Shown here: positions 18,256 through 28,661 of the stretch, in pieces
Position numbering within the stretch: position 1 is the first letter of the stretch
Layout of the letters: the number at the start of each line of letters is the position of its first letter
Source: Actinotalea sp. JY-7876
GTDB lineage: Bacteria; Actinomycetota; Actinomycetes; Actinomycetales; Cellulomonadaceae
Assembly (NCBI RefSeq): GCF_014042015.1
Contig: NZ_CP059493.1
Span: 1,364,001 to 1,428,000, forward strand
Length of the DNA stretch: 64,000 nt
Direction of reading: 5' to 3'
The notes under the pieces: model-generated
Database searches by the model: none
What the model saw: the letters and a program-made list of their open reading frames with translations, nothing else
Told to the model about the DNA's origin: nothing
Position numbers and translations under genes: made by a program

Positions 18256-18729
18256 GTGGCCGGAGCGCTGCGCAAGACGATGCTGTACCTGGGCCTGGCC
18301 GAGGACGACGGCCGCCGGGACGCCGACGACTACGTCGACGAGTACGACCACGAGTACGCCCCGACGCACGAGTACGAGGCCGAGGTGACCCCGTTGCACC
18401 CGACGCGTCAGCACGAGACGTACGACCACGCGCCCGCGCCCGAGCTGCGCCGCATCACCACGGTGCACCCGCGCTCCTACAACGACGCGCGCGTCATCGG
18501 CGAGGCCTTCCGGTCGGGCACGCCGGTGATCATGAACCTCTCGGAGATGACGGACGCCGACGCGAAGCGGCTCGTCGACTTCTCCGCGGGGCTGATCTTC
18601 GGCCTTCACGGCGCGATCGAGCGCGTCACGAGCAAGGTGTTCCTGCTCTCCCCGGAGCACGTCGAGGTCACGGGCGAGGAGCAGGCCGGCAGCGGCGAGC
18701 AGCGCGCCGGCTTCTACAACCAGAGCTGA
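18256..18729 (+). CDS. sepF: SepF, membrane anchor of the Z ring
   Basis: 157 residues. An N-terminal amphipathic helix ([10 protein letters not shown]) is expected to bind membrane, an acidic Tyr/His-rich linker follows (about 18-75) and the core SepF domain contains [22 protein letters not shown] and [12 protein letters not shown]. It ends in the actinobacterial GFYNQS. I chose the GTG at 18256 because TGGAGG (18245-18250) stands 5 nt before it; an ATG at 18244 in the same frame lies just ahead of that Shine-Dalgarno. SepF tethers FtsZ in bacteria without FtsA. Confidence 0.93.
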   Translation: MAGALRKTMLYLGLAEDDGRRDADDYVDEYDHEYAPTHEYEAEVTPLHPTRQHETYDHAPAPELRRITTVHPRSYNDARVIGEAFRSGTPVIMNLSEMTDADAKRLVDFSAGLIFGLHGAIERVTSKVFLLSPEHVEVTGEEQAGSGEQRAGFYNQS

Positions 18730-18732
18730 GAC

Positions 18733-19020
18733 GTGCTCGGCATCGTCTGGGACGTCCTGTACCTGGTCGTTCTCGTCTACCTGATCCTGCTGTTCGCGCG
18801 CCTGGTGCTCGACTGGGTCCAGATCTTCGCGCGCGACTGGCGCCCCCGCGGCGCGATGCTCGTCGTGGCGGAGGTGGTCTACACGGCCACCGACCCGCCG
18901 CTGCGCGCGGTGCGGCGGGTCGTCCCGCCTCTGACCATCGGACAGATCCGTCTCGACCTGGCCTTCACGATCGTCGTGATCGTGTGCTGGATCCTGCTCC
19001 GCGTCCTCGCATCGTTGTAA
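18733..19020 (+). CDS. YggT-family membrane protein
   Basis: 95 residues with two membrane segments (about 5-25 and 70-92) and the family signature of residues between them, including DPPLRAVRRVVPP. YggT proteins follow sepF in actinobacteria and firmicutes; their job is not settled, though links with division and osmotic stress are reported. GTG start 3 nt after the sepF stop. Confidence 0.88.
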   Translation: MLGIVWDVLYLVVLVYLILLFARLVLDWVQIFARDWRPRGAMLVVAEVVYTATDPPLRAVRRVVPPLTIGQIRLDLAFTIVVIVCWILLRVLASL

Positions 19021-19139
19021 CACGCACGCCGCTGTACCCCGTCCGCCGCCGTGCGGGCGGTCTGTTGTCCGCTACGGTGATCCGCAGGCGGTCGGCGGAC
19101 TGCCCCGGGCCCGACCAGCACGATCTACGAGGTGAACCC

Positions 19140-19868
19140 ATGGCTCTGCTCACGGCAGATGACGTCCTGAACAAGAAGTTCCAGGCGACCAAGTTCCGGG
19201 AGGGCTACGACCAGGACGAGGTCGACGACTTCCTGGACGAGGTCGTGAACACCCTGCGCGCGGTCTCTGCCGAGAACGAGGAGCTCAAGGCGAAGCTCGC
19301 CGCGGCCGAGCGCCGCGTCGCCGAGCTGAGCCGGAACAACGGTGGCGGCACCTCGTCGCCGTTCGCGCAGCCGCAGGACCGTCCGGAGCCCGCGCCCGCA
19401 CCGGCGCCGGCGCCCGCCCCCGAGCCGGAGCCCGAGCCGGAGCCGGCCCCCGCGCCGGTCGTGGCGGCGCCCGTCGCCCAGGAGCGCGTCACCGCCCAGG
19501 CCCCGACCGCGTCGCAGCGGCTCTCCGAGCCCGAGTCCGCGACCGGCATGCTGCAGCTCGCGCAGAAGCTGCACGACGACTACGTGCGCTCCGGCCAGGA
19601 GGAGGGCGACCGGATCGTCGCCGACGCCAAGTCGCAGGCCACGCGCATCGTGCGGGAGGCCGAGGAGACGTCGGCGCGCACGCTGTCGCAGCTCGAGCAG
19701 GAGCGCAGCCTCCTCGAGCGCAAGATCGACGAGCTCCGGGTGTTCGAGCGGGACTACCGCACGCGCCTCAAGAGCTACCTCGAGAACCTGCTGGGCGACC
19801 TCGACGCGCGAGGCACGTCCGTCGCGCCGCGCGGCGGGAACGAGCAGGGTCTGCAGTTCAACGGCTGA
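19140..19868 (+). CDS. divIVA: DivIVA/Wag31 polar growth protein
   Basis: 242 residues. The conserved N-terminal domain (LTADDVLNKKFQATKFREGYDQDEVDDFLDEV region, residues 4-36) targets curved membrane; a first coiled coil, a Pro/Glu/Ala-rich insert (about 78-112) and a long second coiled coil follow. DivIVA marks poles and septa and recruits the cell-wall machinery in actinobacteria. ATG 19140 follows GAGGTG. An open frame reaching back to 17367 is antiphase to pgeF and sepF and is not real. Confidence 0.96.
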   Translation: MALLTADDVLNKKFQATKFREGYDQDEVDDFLDEVVNTLRAVSAENEELKAKLAAAERRVAELSRNNGGGTSSPFAQPQDRPEPAPAPAPAPAPEPEPEPEPAPAPVVAAPVAQERVTAQAPTASQRLSEPESATGMLQLAQKLHDDYVRSGQEEGDRIVADAKSQATRIVREAEETSARTLSQLEQERSLLERKIDELRVFERDYRTRLKSYLENLLGDLDARGTSVAPRGGNEQGLQFNG

Positions 19869-19921
19869 CCGCGAAGGGTCGCCCGCGGGTCCGGTCGGGC
19901 CCGCACCCGTATGACCGACGT

Positions 19922-19962
19922 CACGACGCACCACACCGGCTCGTCTGGTGTGGTGCGTTGTG
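19922..19962 (+). terminator. Hairpin after divIVA
   Basis: A 16-bp stem (one G-U pair) around a 9-nt loop: left arm 19922-19937, right arm 19947-19962, built on ACGCACCACACC and its complement. No U tract follows. It likely ends the division-cluster transcript. Confidence 0.7.
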
Positions 19963-20012
19963 CGTCACCCGTGGGAGGTCTACTCTCGCGTGACCTTCTG
20001 CAAGGGAGTGCC

Positions 20013-20483
20013 ATGGCCATCGACGACACGGTCGGCCCCACCGTCGGGAACCCGCCGCCGCACGACATGCCGAACCTGGCGAGCCTGGTTTCGACCTTCC
20101 CGGTGCGGGACGGCGAGGAGCCCTGGACGCTGGCGGAGGTCGAGCAGATCGCGCAGGAGCTGACGATCGAGATGGCGCGGCTGCGGGTCGAGCTCACGAC
20201 CGCCGATGCCGAGCTCTCGTCCCTGCTGCGCAACTCCGGCGACGGGGCGGGGGACGACCAGGCCGACTCCGGCTCGAGCGCGCTCGAGCGCGAGCAGGAG
20301 CTCACGCTCGTCCTGAACACGCGCGACCTGCTCGAGCAGAACGCCCACGCGCTCGCGCGGGTGGGCGAGCCTGGCTTCGGGACCTGCGAGTCCTGCGGTC
20401 AGGCGGTCGGCAAGGCGCGGCTCCAGGCCTTCCCGCGCGCGACGCTCTGCGTGACCTGCAAGGCCCGCCAGGAGCGTCGCTGA
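20013..20483 (+). CDS. TraR/DksA-type zinc-finger protein
   Basis: 156 residues. A helical region with two coiled-coil arms (about 40-125) precedes a C-terminal four-cysteine zinc finger, C-E-S-C-G near residue 130 and C-V-T-C-K near the end. This is the architecture of DksA-like proteins that enter the RNA polymerase secondary channel; the actinobacterial relatives in this position are mostly uncharacterised. ATG 20013 is preceded by AAGGGAG. It stands between divIVA and lspA, its usual neighbours. Confidence 0.88.
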   Translation: MAIDDTVGPTVGNPPPHDMPNLASLVSTFPVRDGEEPWTLAEVEQIAQELTIEMARLRVELTTADAELSSLLRNSGDGAGDDQADSGSSALEREQELTLVLNTRDLLEQNAHALARVGEPGFGTCESCGQAVGKARLQAFPRATLCVTCKARQERR

Positions 20484-20486
20484 ATC

Positions 20487-21143
20487 GTGGCGTCCCGCCC
20501 GGCGCGTGTGCGCCCTGTTGTCCGGCTCCTGCTCCTCGCCGTGGCCGTCCTCGCGATCGACCAGGCCTCCAAGGCCTGGGCTCTGCAGACCTTCACCGAG
20601 GGTGAGCGCACGCCCGTCCTCGGGGACCTGCTCGGACTGACCCTCCTGCACAACCCCGGTGCGGCCCTCGGCCTCGCCGACGGCATGACGTGGGCACTGA
20701 CGGTCGCCGCCGTCGCGGTCGCCGTCGTGATCCTGCGCGTCGCGAGCCGCCTGGGCTCGCGCGGCTGGACCGTCGCACTCGGCCTGCTCCTCGGGGGCGC
20801 CGTGGGCAACCTGGTCGACCGCATGGTGCGCCCGCCCGGCGTGGGTCGCGGCCACGTCGTCGACTTCATCGCGTACGGCGACTGGTTCGTCGGCAACGTC
20901 GCGGACATCGCCATCGTGGCGGCCGCCGGGCTCATCGTGCTGCTGAGCTTCCGCGGCATCCGGGTCGACGGCACGCGCGACGCGGACCACGCGCCGGGCG
21001 CAGCGACGGACGACGCGTCCGACGAGGCGCCCGACGACGGCGGGACGGACGCCGGCGCGCCCGTCGACGACGGGACGCGCGAGCGGGACGCGCACGGGGA
21101 CGGCGGGATGCCCGTGGCGCGGCCCGGGGCGGTCGGCGAGTGA
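20487..21143 (+). CDS. lspA: Lipoprotein signal peptidase II
   Basis: 218-residue inner-membrane aspartyl protease that cleaves prolipoproteins before the lipidated Cys. Four membrane segments; the catalytic pair is D111 (GNLVDR) and D140 (NVADIA). IDQASK and [11 protein letters not shown] are family motifs. The last 55 residues form an acidic, Asp/Gly/Ala-rich tail not needed for the fold. GTG start 3 nt after the zinc-finger gene; the stop overlaps the next GTG. Confidence 0.94.
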   Translation: MASRPARVRPVVRLLLLAVAVLAIDQASKAWALQTFTEGERTPVLGDLLGLTLLHNPGAALGLADGMTWALTVAAVAVAVVILRVASRLGSRGWTVALGLLLGGAVGNLVDRMVRPPGVGRGHVVDFIAYGDWFVGNVADIAIVAAAGLIVLLSFRGIRVDGTRDADHAPGAATDDASDEAPDDGGTDAGAPVDDGTRERDAHGDGGMPVARPGAVGE

Positions 21144-22081
21144 GCGGCCTGCGCTCCCTCCCGGTACCCGACGGGCTCGCGGGCGAGCGGGTGGACGCCG
21201 GCCTGTCGCGCCTCCTGGGGGTGTCCCGCACGCGCGCCGCGGAGCTCGCCGCCGCGGGGGCGGTGACGCTCGACGGTCGCCCGGTGGGCAAGTCCGACCG
21301 GCTCGTCGCGTCGGCCTGGCTCGAGGTCGACGTCGAGGCGCTCGACGGCCCCGTGGCCGCCGCGGCCGCCGCGGCTGCGGAGCCCGTGCCGGGCATGCGC
21401 ATCCTGCTGGACGACGACGACGTCGTCGTGGTCGACAAGCCCGTCGGCGTCGCCGCGCACGCGTCGCCGGGGTGGACCGGCCCGACCGTCGTCGGGGCGC
21501 TCGCCGCGGCGGGCTACCGGATCTCGACGTCGGGCGCGGCCGAGCGGCAGGGCATCGTGCACCGGCTCGACGTCGGCACGTCCGGCCTCATGGTCGTCGC
21601 CAAGAGCGAGCGCGCCTACACCGTGCTCAAGCGGGCGTTCAAGGAGCGCACGGTCGAGAAGGTGTACCACGCCGTCGTGCAGGGCCACCCCGAGCCGACG
21701 ACCGGGACGATCGACGCACCCATCGGCCGCCACCCGACGTCGGACTGGAAGTTCGCCGTCACGGCCTCGGGCAAGCCCTCGGTGACGCACTACGAGGTGC
21801 TCGAGATGGTGCCTGCCGCGTCGCTGGTCGAGGTGCACCTGGAGACCGGGCGGACCCACCAGATCCGGGTCCACATGGCCGCGTTGCGCCACCCGTGCGT
21901 CGGCGACGTCACGTACGGCGCGGACCCGGCGCTGGCGCAGCGCCTCGGCCTGACCCGGCAGTGGCTGCACGCGATGCGCCTCGGGTTCCACCACCCGGCG
22001 ACGGGGGCCTGGACCCAGGTGACGAGCGACTACCCGGACGACCTGCGCTCGGCGTGGGACGCGCTGCGCGCGACCGACTGA
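21140..22081 (+). CDS. RluA-family pseudouridine synthase
   Basis: 313 residues. An N-terminal S4 RNA-binding domain ([20 protein letters not shown]) precedes the synthase domain with the catalytic Asp in [15 protein letters not shown] and later [12 protein letters not shown]. Place after lspA and general size suggest RluD-like action on 23S rRNA, but the substrate cannot be told from sequence by eye. GTG overlaps the lspA stop (GTGA). Confidence 0.92.
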   Translation: MSGLRSLPVPDGLAGERVDAGLSRLLGVSRTRAAELAAAGAVTLDGRPVGKSDRLVASAWLEVDVEALDGPVAAAAAAAAEPVPGMRILLDDDDVVVVDKPVGVAAHASPGWTGPTVVGALAAAGYRISTSGAAERQGIVHRLDVGTSGLMVVAKSERAYTVLKRAFKERTVEKVYHAVVQGHPEPTTGTIDAPIGRHPTSDWKFAVTASGKPSVTHYEVLEMVPAASLVEVHLETGRTHQIRVHMAALRHPCVGDVTYGADPALAQRLGLTRQWLHAMRLGFHHPATGAWTQVTSDYPDDLRSAWDALRATD

Positions 22082-22153
22082 CGTCGCGCGCGCGGCGCGC
22101 CGACGCGACCTCGACCGCAGTGGCGGGTCGTCCGCGGTGTCGGTGGGGCCGCC

Positions 22154-22159
22154 TAGAAT
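22154..22159 (+). promoter_or_regulatory. Leaderless -10 box of dnaE
   Basis: TAGAAT, then CGCGCC, then the ATG at 22166. No Shine-Dalgarno is present. Confidence 0.65.
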
Positions 22160-22165
22160 CGCGCC

Positions 22166-25705
<3,540 letters not shown>

Positions 25706-25733
25706 CGGCCGGGCCGGCCTGCGGGGGCGGACC

Positions 25734-25739
25734 TAGACT
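25734..25739 (+). promoter_or_regulatory. Leaderless -10 box of the PNPOx-like gene
   Basis: TAGACT, then CGCCCG, then GTG 25746. Confidence 0.65.
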
Positions 25740-25745
25740 CGCCCG

Positions 25746-26150
25746 GTGATCCACCTGACCCCCGAGCAGCACGTCTTCGTGACGGAGCGGCACCTGGCGA
25801 CCCTGACGACCCTGCGCCCGAACGGCACGCCGCACGTCGTGCCGGTCGGGTTCACGTGGGACCCGTCGCTGGGGGTCCTGCGCATCACCACGCGCGTGAC
25901 CTCGGCCAAGGTGCGCCACGTCCGCAACGCCCAGGAGGCGGGCGGTGCGCGGGTCGCGGTCTGCCAGGTCGACGGTGGCCGCTGGCTGACCTTCGAGGGC
26001 CTCGCGACGGTCGAGGAGGACCCGGCGGAGGTGGAGGAGGCCGTGCGGCGGTACGCGCGCCGCTACCGCCGGCTCGAGCACGACCCGCAGCGGGTCGTGC
26101 TGCGCATCACGGCCGACCGCGTCCTCGGGTCCGACTACATGACCCGCTGA
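25746..26150 (+). CDS. PNPOx-fold flavin/F420-dependent oxidoreductase
   Basis: 134-residue split-barrel protein of the pyridoxamine-phosphate-oxidase-like fold, close in pattern to the Rv1155 group (TLRPNGTPHVVPVGFTWD, RVTSAKVRHVRNAQ). Mycobacterial members bind F420; others bind FMN. No partner gene nearby gives the substrate. GTG 25746 is preceded by a leaderless -10. Confidence 0.82.
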   Translation: MIHLTPEQHVFVTERHLATLTTLRPNGTPHVVPVGFTWDPSLGVLRITTRVTSAKVRHVRNAQEAGGARVAVCQVDGGRWLTFEGLATVEEDPAEVEEAVRRYARRYRRLEHDPQRVVLRITADRVLGSDYMTR

Positions 26151-26159
26151 CGCGCGCGA

Positions 26160-26187
26160 GGCTGCGGCCCCCGTGGTGGCCGCAGCC
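26160..26187. terminator. Hairpin between convergent genes
   Basis: GGCTGCGGCC (26160-26169) and its complement GGCCGCAGCC (26178-26187) form a 10-bp perfect stem with an 8-nt loop, 10 nt after the PNPOx-like stop. It can serve both this gene and the minus-strand S4 gene. Two CGGTCGACCG copies follow directly. Confidence 0.65.
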
Positions 26188-26239
26188 CCGGTCGACCGCC
26201 CGGTCGACCGCTGCGGCGAGCGGTCCTGTGCCGGGCGCG

Positions 26240-26473
26240 TCAGGCGACGCGGAAGGCGTGCTCGCCGTCGGGCAGCGACACCACCACGACGGCGCCCGTG
26301 GCGAGCTGGCGGCCTCGTCGCTGCTCGAGCTCGCCGTCGACCCGGACCTCGCCCTCCTCCAGGAGGGCCCGCGCGTGCGCGCCGGACTCGGCGATGCCCG
26401 CGAGCTTGAGGAACTGACCGAGGCGGATGCCGGCCTCGTCGACCGGTACGTCCTGCACGTCCTGGGGAGCCAC
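26240..26473 (-). CDS. S4-domain RNA-binding protein (YbcJ-like)
   Basis: 77 residues, almost all one S4 domain (RLGQFLKLAGIAESGAHARALLEEGEVRVDGE region). Similar to YbcJ/RlbA small RNA-binding proteins, of unclear role. GTG 26473 is read from a leaderless-type -10 (CAGACT, 6 nt away). Divergent from hisD. Confidence 0.85.
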   Translation of the reverse strand: MAPQDVQDVPVDEAGIRLGQFLKLAGIAESGAHARALLEEGEVRVDGELEQRRGRQLATGAVVVVSLPDGEHAFRVA

Positions 26474-26479
26474 CCCCCG

Positions 26480-26485
26480 AGTCTG
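26480..26485 (-). promoter_or_regulatory. Leaderless -10 box of the S4 gene
   Basis: CAGACT on the minus strand, 6 nt from the GTG at 26473. Confidence 0.55.
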
Positions 26486-26567
26486 CCAGTCGCGGCCGGC
26501 CGGCGTCCCCGGCGGTGGGACTGCCGTCGCCGCCCGGTCGCGATTCCGGCGCGGATCGCCGCCGACC

Positions 26568-26573
26568 TAGACT
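26568..26573 (+). promoter_or_regulatory. Leaderless -10 box of hisD
   Basis: TAGACT, then CACGAC, then GTG 26580. Confidence 0.65.
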
Positions 26574-26579
26574 CACGAC

Positions 26580-27929
26580 GTGATCTCCCGCATCGACCTG
26601 CGTGGTCGCACCCTGACCCCTCGCGAGCTGACCGCGACGCTGCCGCGGCCCGAGCTCGACGTCGCCGGAGCCGCCGAGCGCGTCGCGCCGATCCTCGACG
26701 ACGTCCGGGCGCGCGGGGCCGCCGCCCTCCGCGACCTGGCCGAGCGCTTCGACGGCGTCCGCCCCGAGCACCTGCGGGTGCCCGCCGAGGCGCTGAGCGC
26801 GGCGCTCGCCGAGCTGCCCGCGGACGTGCGCGCCGCGCTGGAGGAGGCGATCCGGCGGGTCCGCACGGTGCACGCGGCGCAGGTCCCGGCGCCGTCGAGC
26901 GTCGACCTCGGTCCGGGCGCCCAGGTGCGCCAGCGGTGGCTGCCCGTGCGCCGGGTGGGCCTCTACGTGCCCGGCGGGCTCGCCGTGTACCCCTCGTCGG
27001 TCGTCATGAACGTGGTGCCGGCGCAGGAGGCGGGGGTGGCGTCGCTCGCGGTGACCAGCCCGCCGCAGAAGGAGAACGGCGGTCTCCCGCACCCCACGAT
27101 CCTGGCCGCCTGCGCGCTGCTCGGCGTGAGCGAGGTCTACGCCGTCGGCGGCGCGCAGGCCGTCGGGATGCTCGCGTACGGGGCGGACGGCGAGGACGAG
27201 CGCGACGGCGCCGTCCTCTGTGAGCCCGTCGACGTCGTCACGGGCCCGGGGAACCAGTACGTCACCGCCGCGAAGCGCCTCGTCCGCGGCGTCGTCGGGA
27301 TCGACTCCGAGGCCGGCCCCACCGAGATCGCGGTCCTCGCGGACCGCACGGCGGACCCGGCTCACGTGGCGGCGGACCTGGTCTCCCAGGCCGAGCACGG
27401 CCCGACGTCGGCGTCGGTCCTCGTGACCGACTCCGTGGCGCTCGCCGACGCCGTCGAGGAGCTCCTGCCTTCCGTGGTCGGTGCCACTCGGCACAGCGAG
27501 CGTGTCGCGACGGCGCTGCGGGGCCCTCAGTCGGCCGTGGTGCTGGTCGACGACCTCGAGCAGGGCCTGGCCGTGGTCAACGCCTACGGCGCCGAGCACC
27601 TCGAGATCCAGACCGCGGACGCGGCGCAGGTCGCGGAGCGCGTGACCAGCGCGGGTGCGATCTTCGTCGGCCCGTACTCGCCCGTGTCCCTGGGCGACTA
27701 CATGGCCGGGTCGAACCACGTGCTCCCCACCGGCGGCTGCGCGCACTACGCGAGCGGGCTCGGCGTCCACAGCTTCCTGCGCCCGGTCCAGGTCGTGGAG
27801 TACGGCCGGGACGCGCTCGCGGAGGTGGCGGACCGCATCGTCGCCCTCGCCGGCGACGAGGATCTCCCGGCCCACGGCGAGGCGGTCCAGACGCGCTTCG
27901 CCGAGACACCGCCCCGCTCCACCCCCTGA
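26580..27929 (+). CDS. hisD: Histidinol dehydrogenase
   Basis: 449 residues; last two steps of histidine synthesis (L-histidinol to L-histidine with NAD, zinc enzyme). Family blocks: [48 protein letters not shown] (zinc ligands Q and H) and [10 protein letters not shown]. It is separated from hisC by recQ and the repeat region, whereas relatives usually have hisD and hisC adjacent. The stop codon lies in the first copy of a 21-bp duplication. Confidence 0.96.
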   Translation: MISRIDLRGRTLTPRELTATLPRPELDVAGAAERVAPILDDVRARGAAALRDLAERFDGVRPEHLRVPAEALSAALAELPADVRAALEEAIRRVRTVHAAQVPAPSSVDLGPGAQVRQRWLPVRRVGLYVPGGLAVYPSSVVMNVVPAQEAGVASLAVTSPPQKENGGLPHPTILAACALLGVSEVYAVGGAQAVGMLAYGADGEDERDGAVLCEPVDVVTGPGNQYVTAAKRLVRGVVGIDSEAGPTEIAVLADRTADPAHVAADLVSQAEHGPTSASVLVTDSVALADAVEELLPSVVGATRHSERVATALRGPQSAVVLVDDLEQGLAVVNAYGAEHLEIQTADAAQVAERVTSAGAIFVGPYSPVSLGDYMAGSNHVLPTGGCAHYASGLGVHSFLRPVQVVEYGRDALAEVADRIVALAGDEDLPAHGEAVQTRFAETPPRSTP

Positions 27930-27957
27930 CCCACCGGCTCCACCCCCTGACCCACCG
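27916..27957 (+). repeat. Perfect 21-bp tandem duplication at the hisD stop
   Basis: Two identical 21-bp copies, 27916-27936 and 27937-27957, each holding an in-frame TGA, so the hisD stop is duplicated. Confidence 0.9.
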
Positions 27958-28043
27958 GGCGCGCCGTCCTCCCGTCCGGCCCTCGCGCTCCCTCCCTGCG
28001 GCCGCTCGGGCCGCCCTGCCGACGCGCGCACTCCCGCCCCACC

Positions 28044-28094
28044 GCGGAGCGTCGTGCCACGACACGCCCGGCGCGTCGCACCACAACCCTCCGC
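28044..28094. repeat. Long imperfect palindrome A
   Basis: Left arm begins GCGGAGCGTCGTG (28044) and the right arm ends near CCTCCGC (28094). It is a diverged copy of the palindrome at 28224-28273, with more mismatches in the right arm. Confidence 0.75.
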
Positions 28095-28223
28095 GCTCGG
28101 GGCACATCGCTCCGCAAGACCCCACGTCGCTCCGCGCCGGTCGCACGCCGCTCCGAAGCACGCCGCTCCGTAGCACGCCAGGCCACTCGCGTTCCCTCCC
28201 TGCGCCGCGCGCCCCCATCCCAC

Positions 28224-28273
28224 GCGGAGCGTCGTGGCACGACACGCCGGCGTGTCGCACCACGTCGCTCCGC
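28224..28273. repeat. Long palindrome B (25-bp arms)
   Basis: 50-bp inverted repeat with no spacer: arms 28224-28248 and 28249-28273, 22 of 25 positions complementary. The outer ends are GCGGAGCG and CGCTCCGC; the inner 18 bp (CGACACGCC and its complement) are perfect. It can extrude as a cruciform or fold in RNA. Confidence 0.9.
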
Positions 28274-28305
28274 GCTGGCGGCACGACGCTCCGCGCCACG
28301 GCACG

Positions 28306-28609
28306 TCGCTCCGCACTCGTGCCACATCGCTCCGCGCGACGGCACCACGCTCCGCGCCGGTGAGCTGACATGTCCGCACGACGTCGGGTCGCTCCGCATT
28401 CGTGCCACATCGCTCCGCGCGATGGCACCACGCTCCGCGCCGGTGAGCTGACATGTCCGCACGACGTCGGGTCGCTCCGCATTCGTGCCACATCGCTCCG
28501 CGCGATGGCACCACGCTCCGCGCCGGTGAGCTGACATGTCCGCACGACGTCGGGTCGCTCCGCACTCGTGCCACGTCGCTCCGCGCGACGGCACCACGCT
28601 CCGTGCTGG
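28306..28609. repeat. 83-bp tandem repeat array made of about 21-bp subunits
   Basis: Three full 83-bp units (starting 28306, 28389, 28472) and a partial fourth (28555-28609), differing at only a few positions. Inside each unit TCCGC recurs at spacings of 21, 20, 22 and 20 bp, so the unit is four two-helical-turn subunits; three carry CGCTCCGC and the fourth has GACATGTCCGC. Two subunits can form a hairpin (GTGCC...ATCGC against GCGATGGCAC). About twenty CGCTCCG boxes occur from 28100 to 28605. Because 83 is not a multiple of 3 the array is not coding. It fills the 732-bp convergent gap between hisD and recQ; 27958-28043 shows nothing recognisable. Confidence 0.92.
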
Positions 28610-28661
28610 TACGGTGTCCGGCTCCACCGACCGGGCGCGGGCGCCGGCGGTGCGGCAGGGC

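Noticed and set aside
28306-28609. CRISPR array
   Set aside because: Units are contiguous and near-identical over their whole 83 bp, with no unique spacers and no cas genes.
28044-28609. Integron attC array or phage attachment site
   Set aside because: No integrase, no gene cassettes and no attC core site GTTRRRY.
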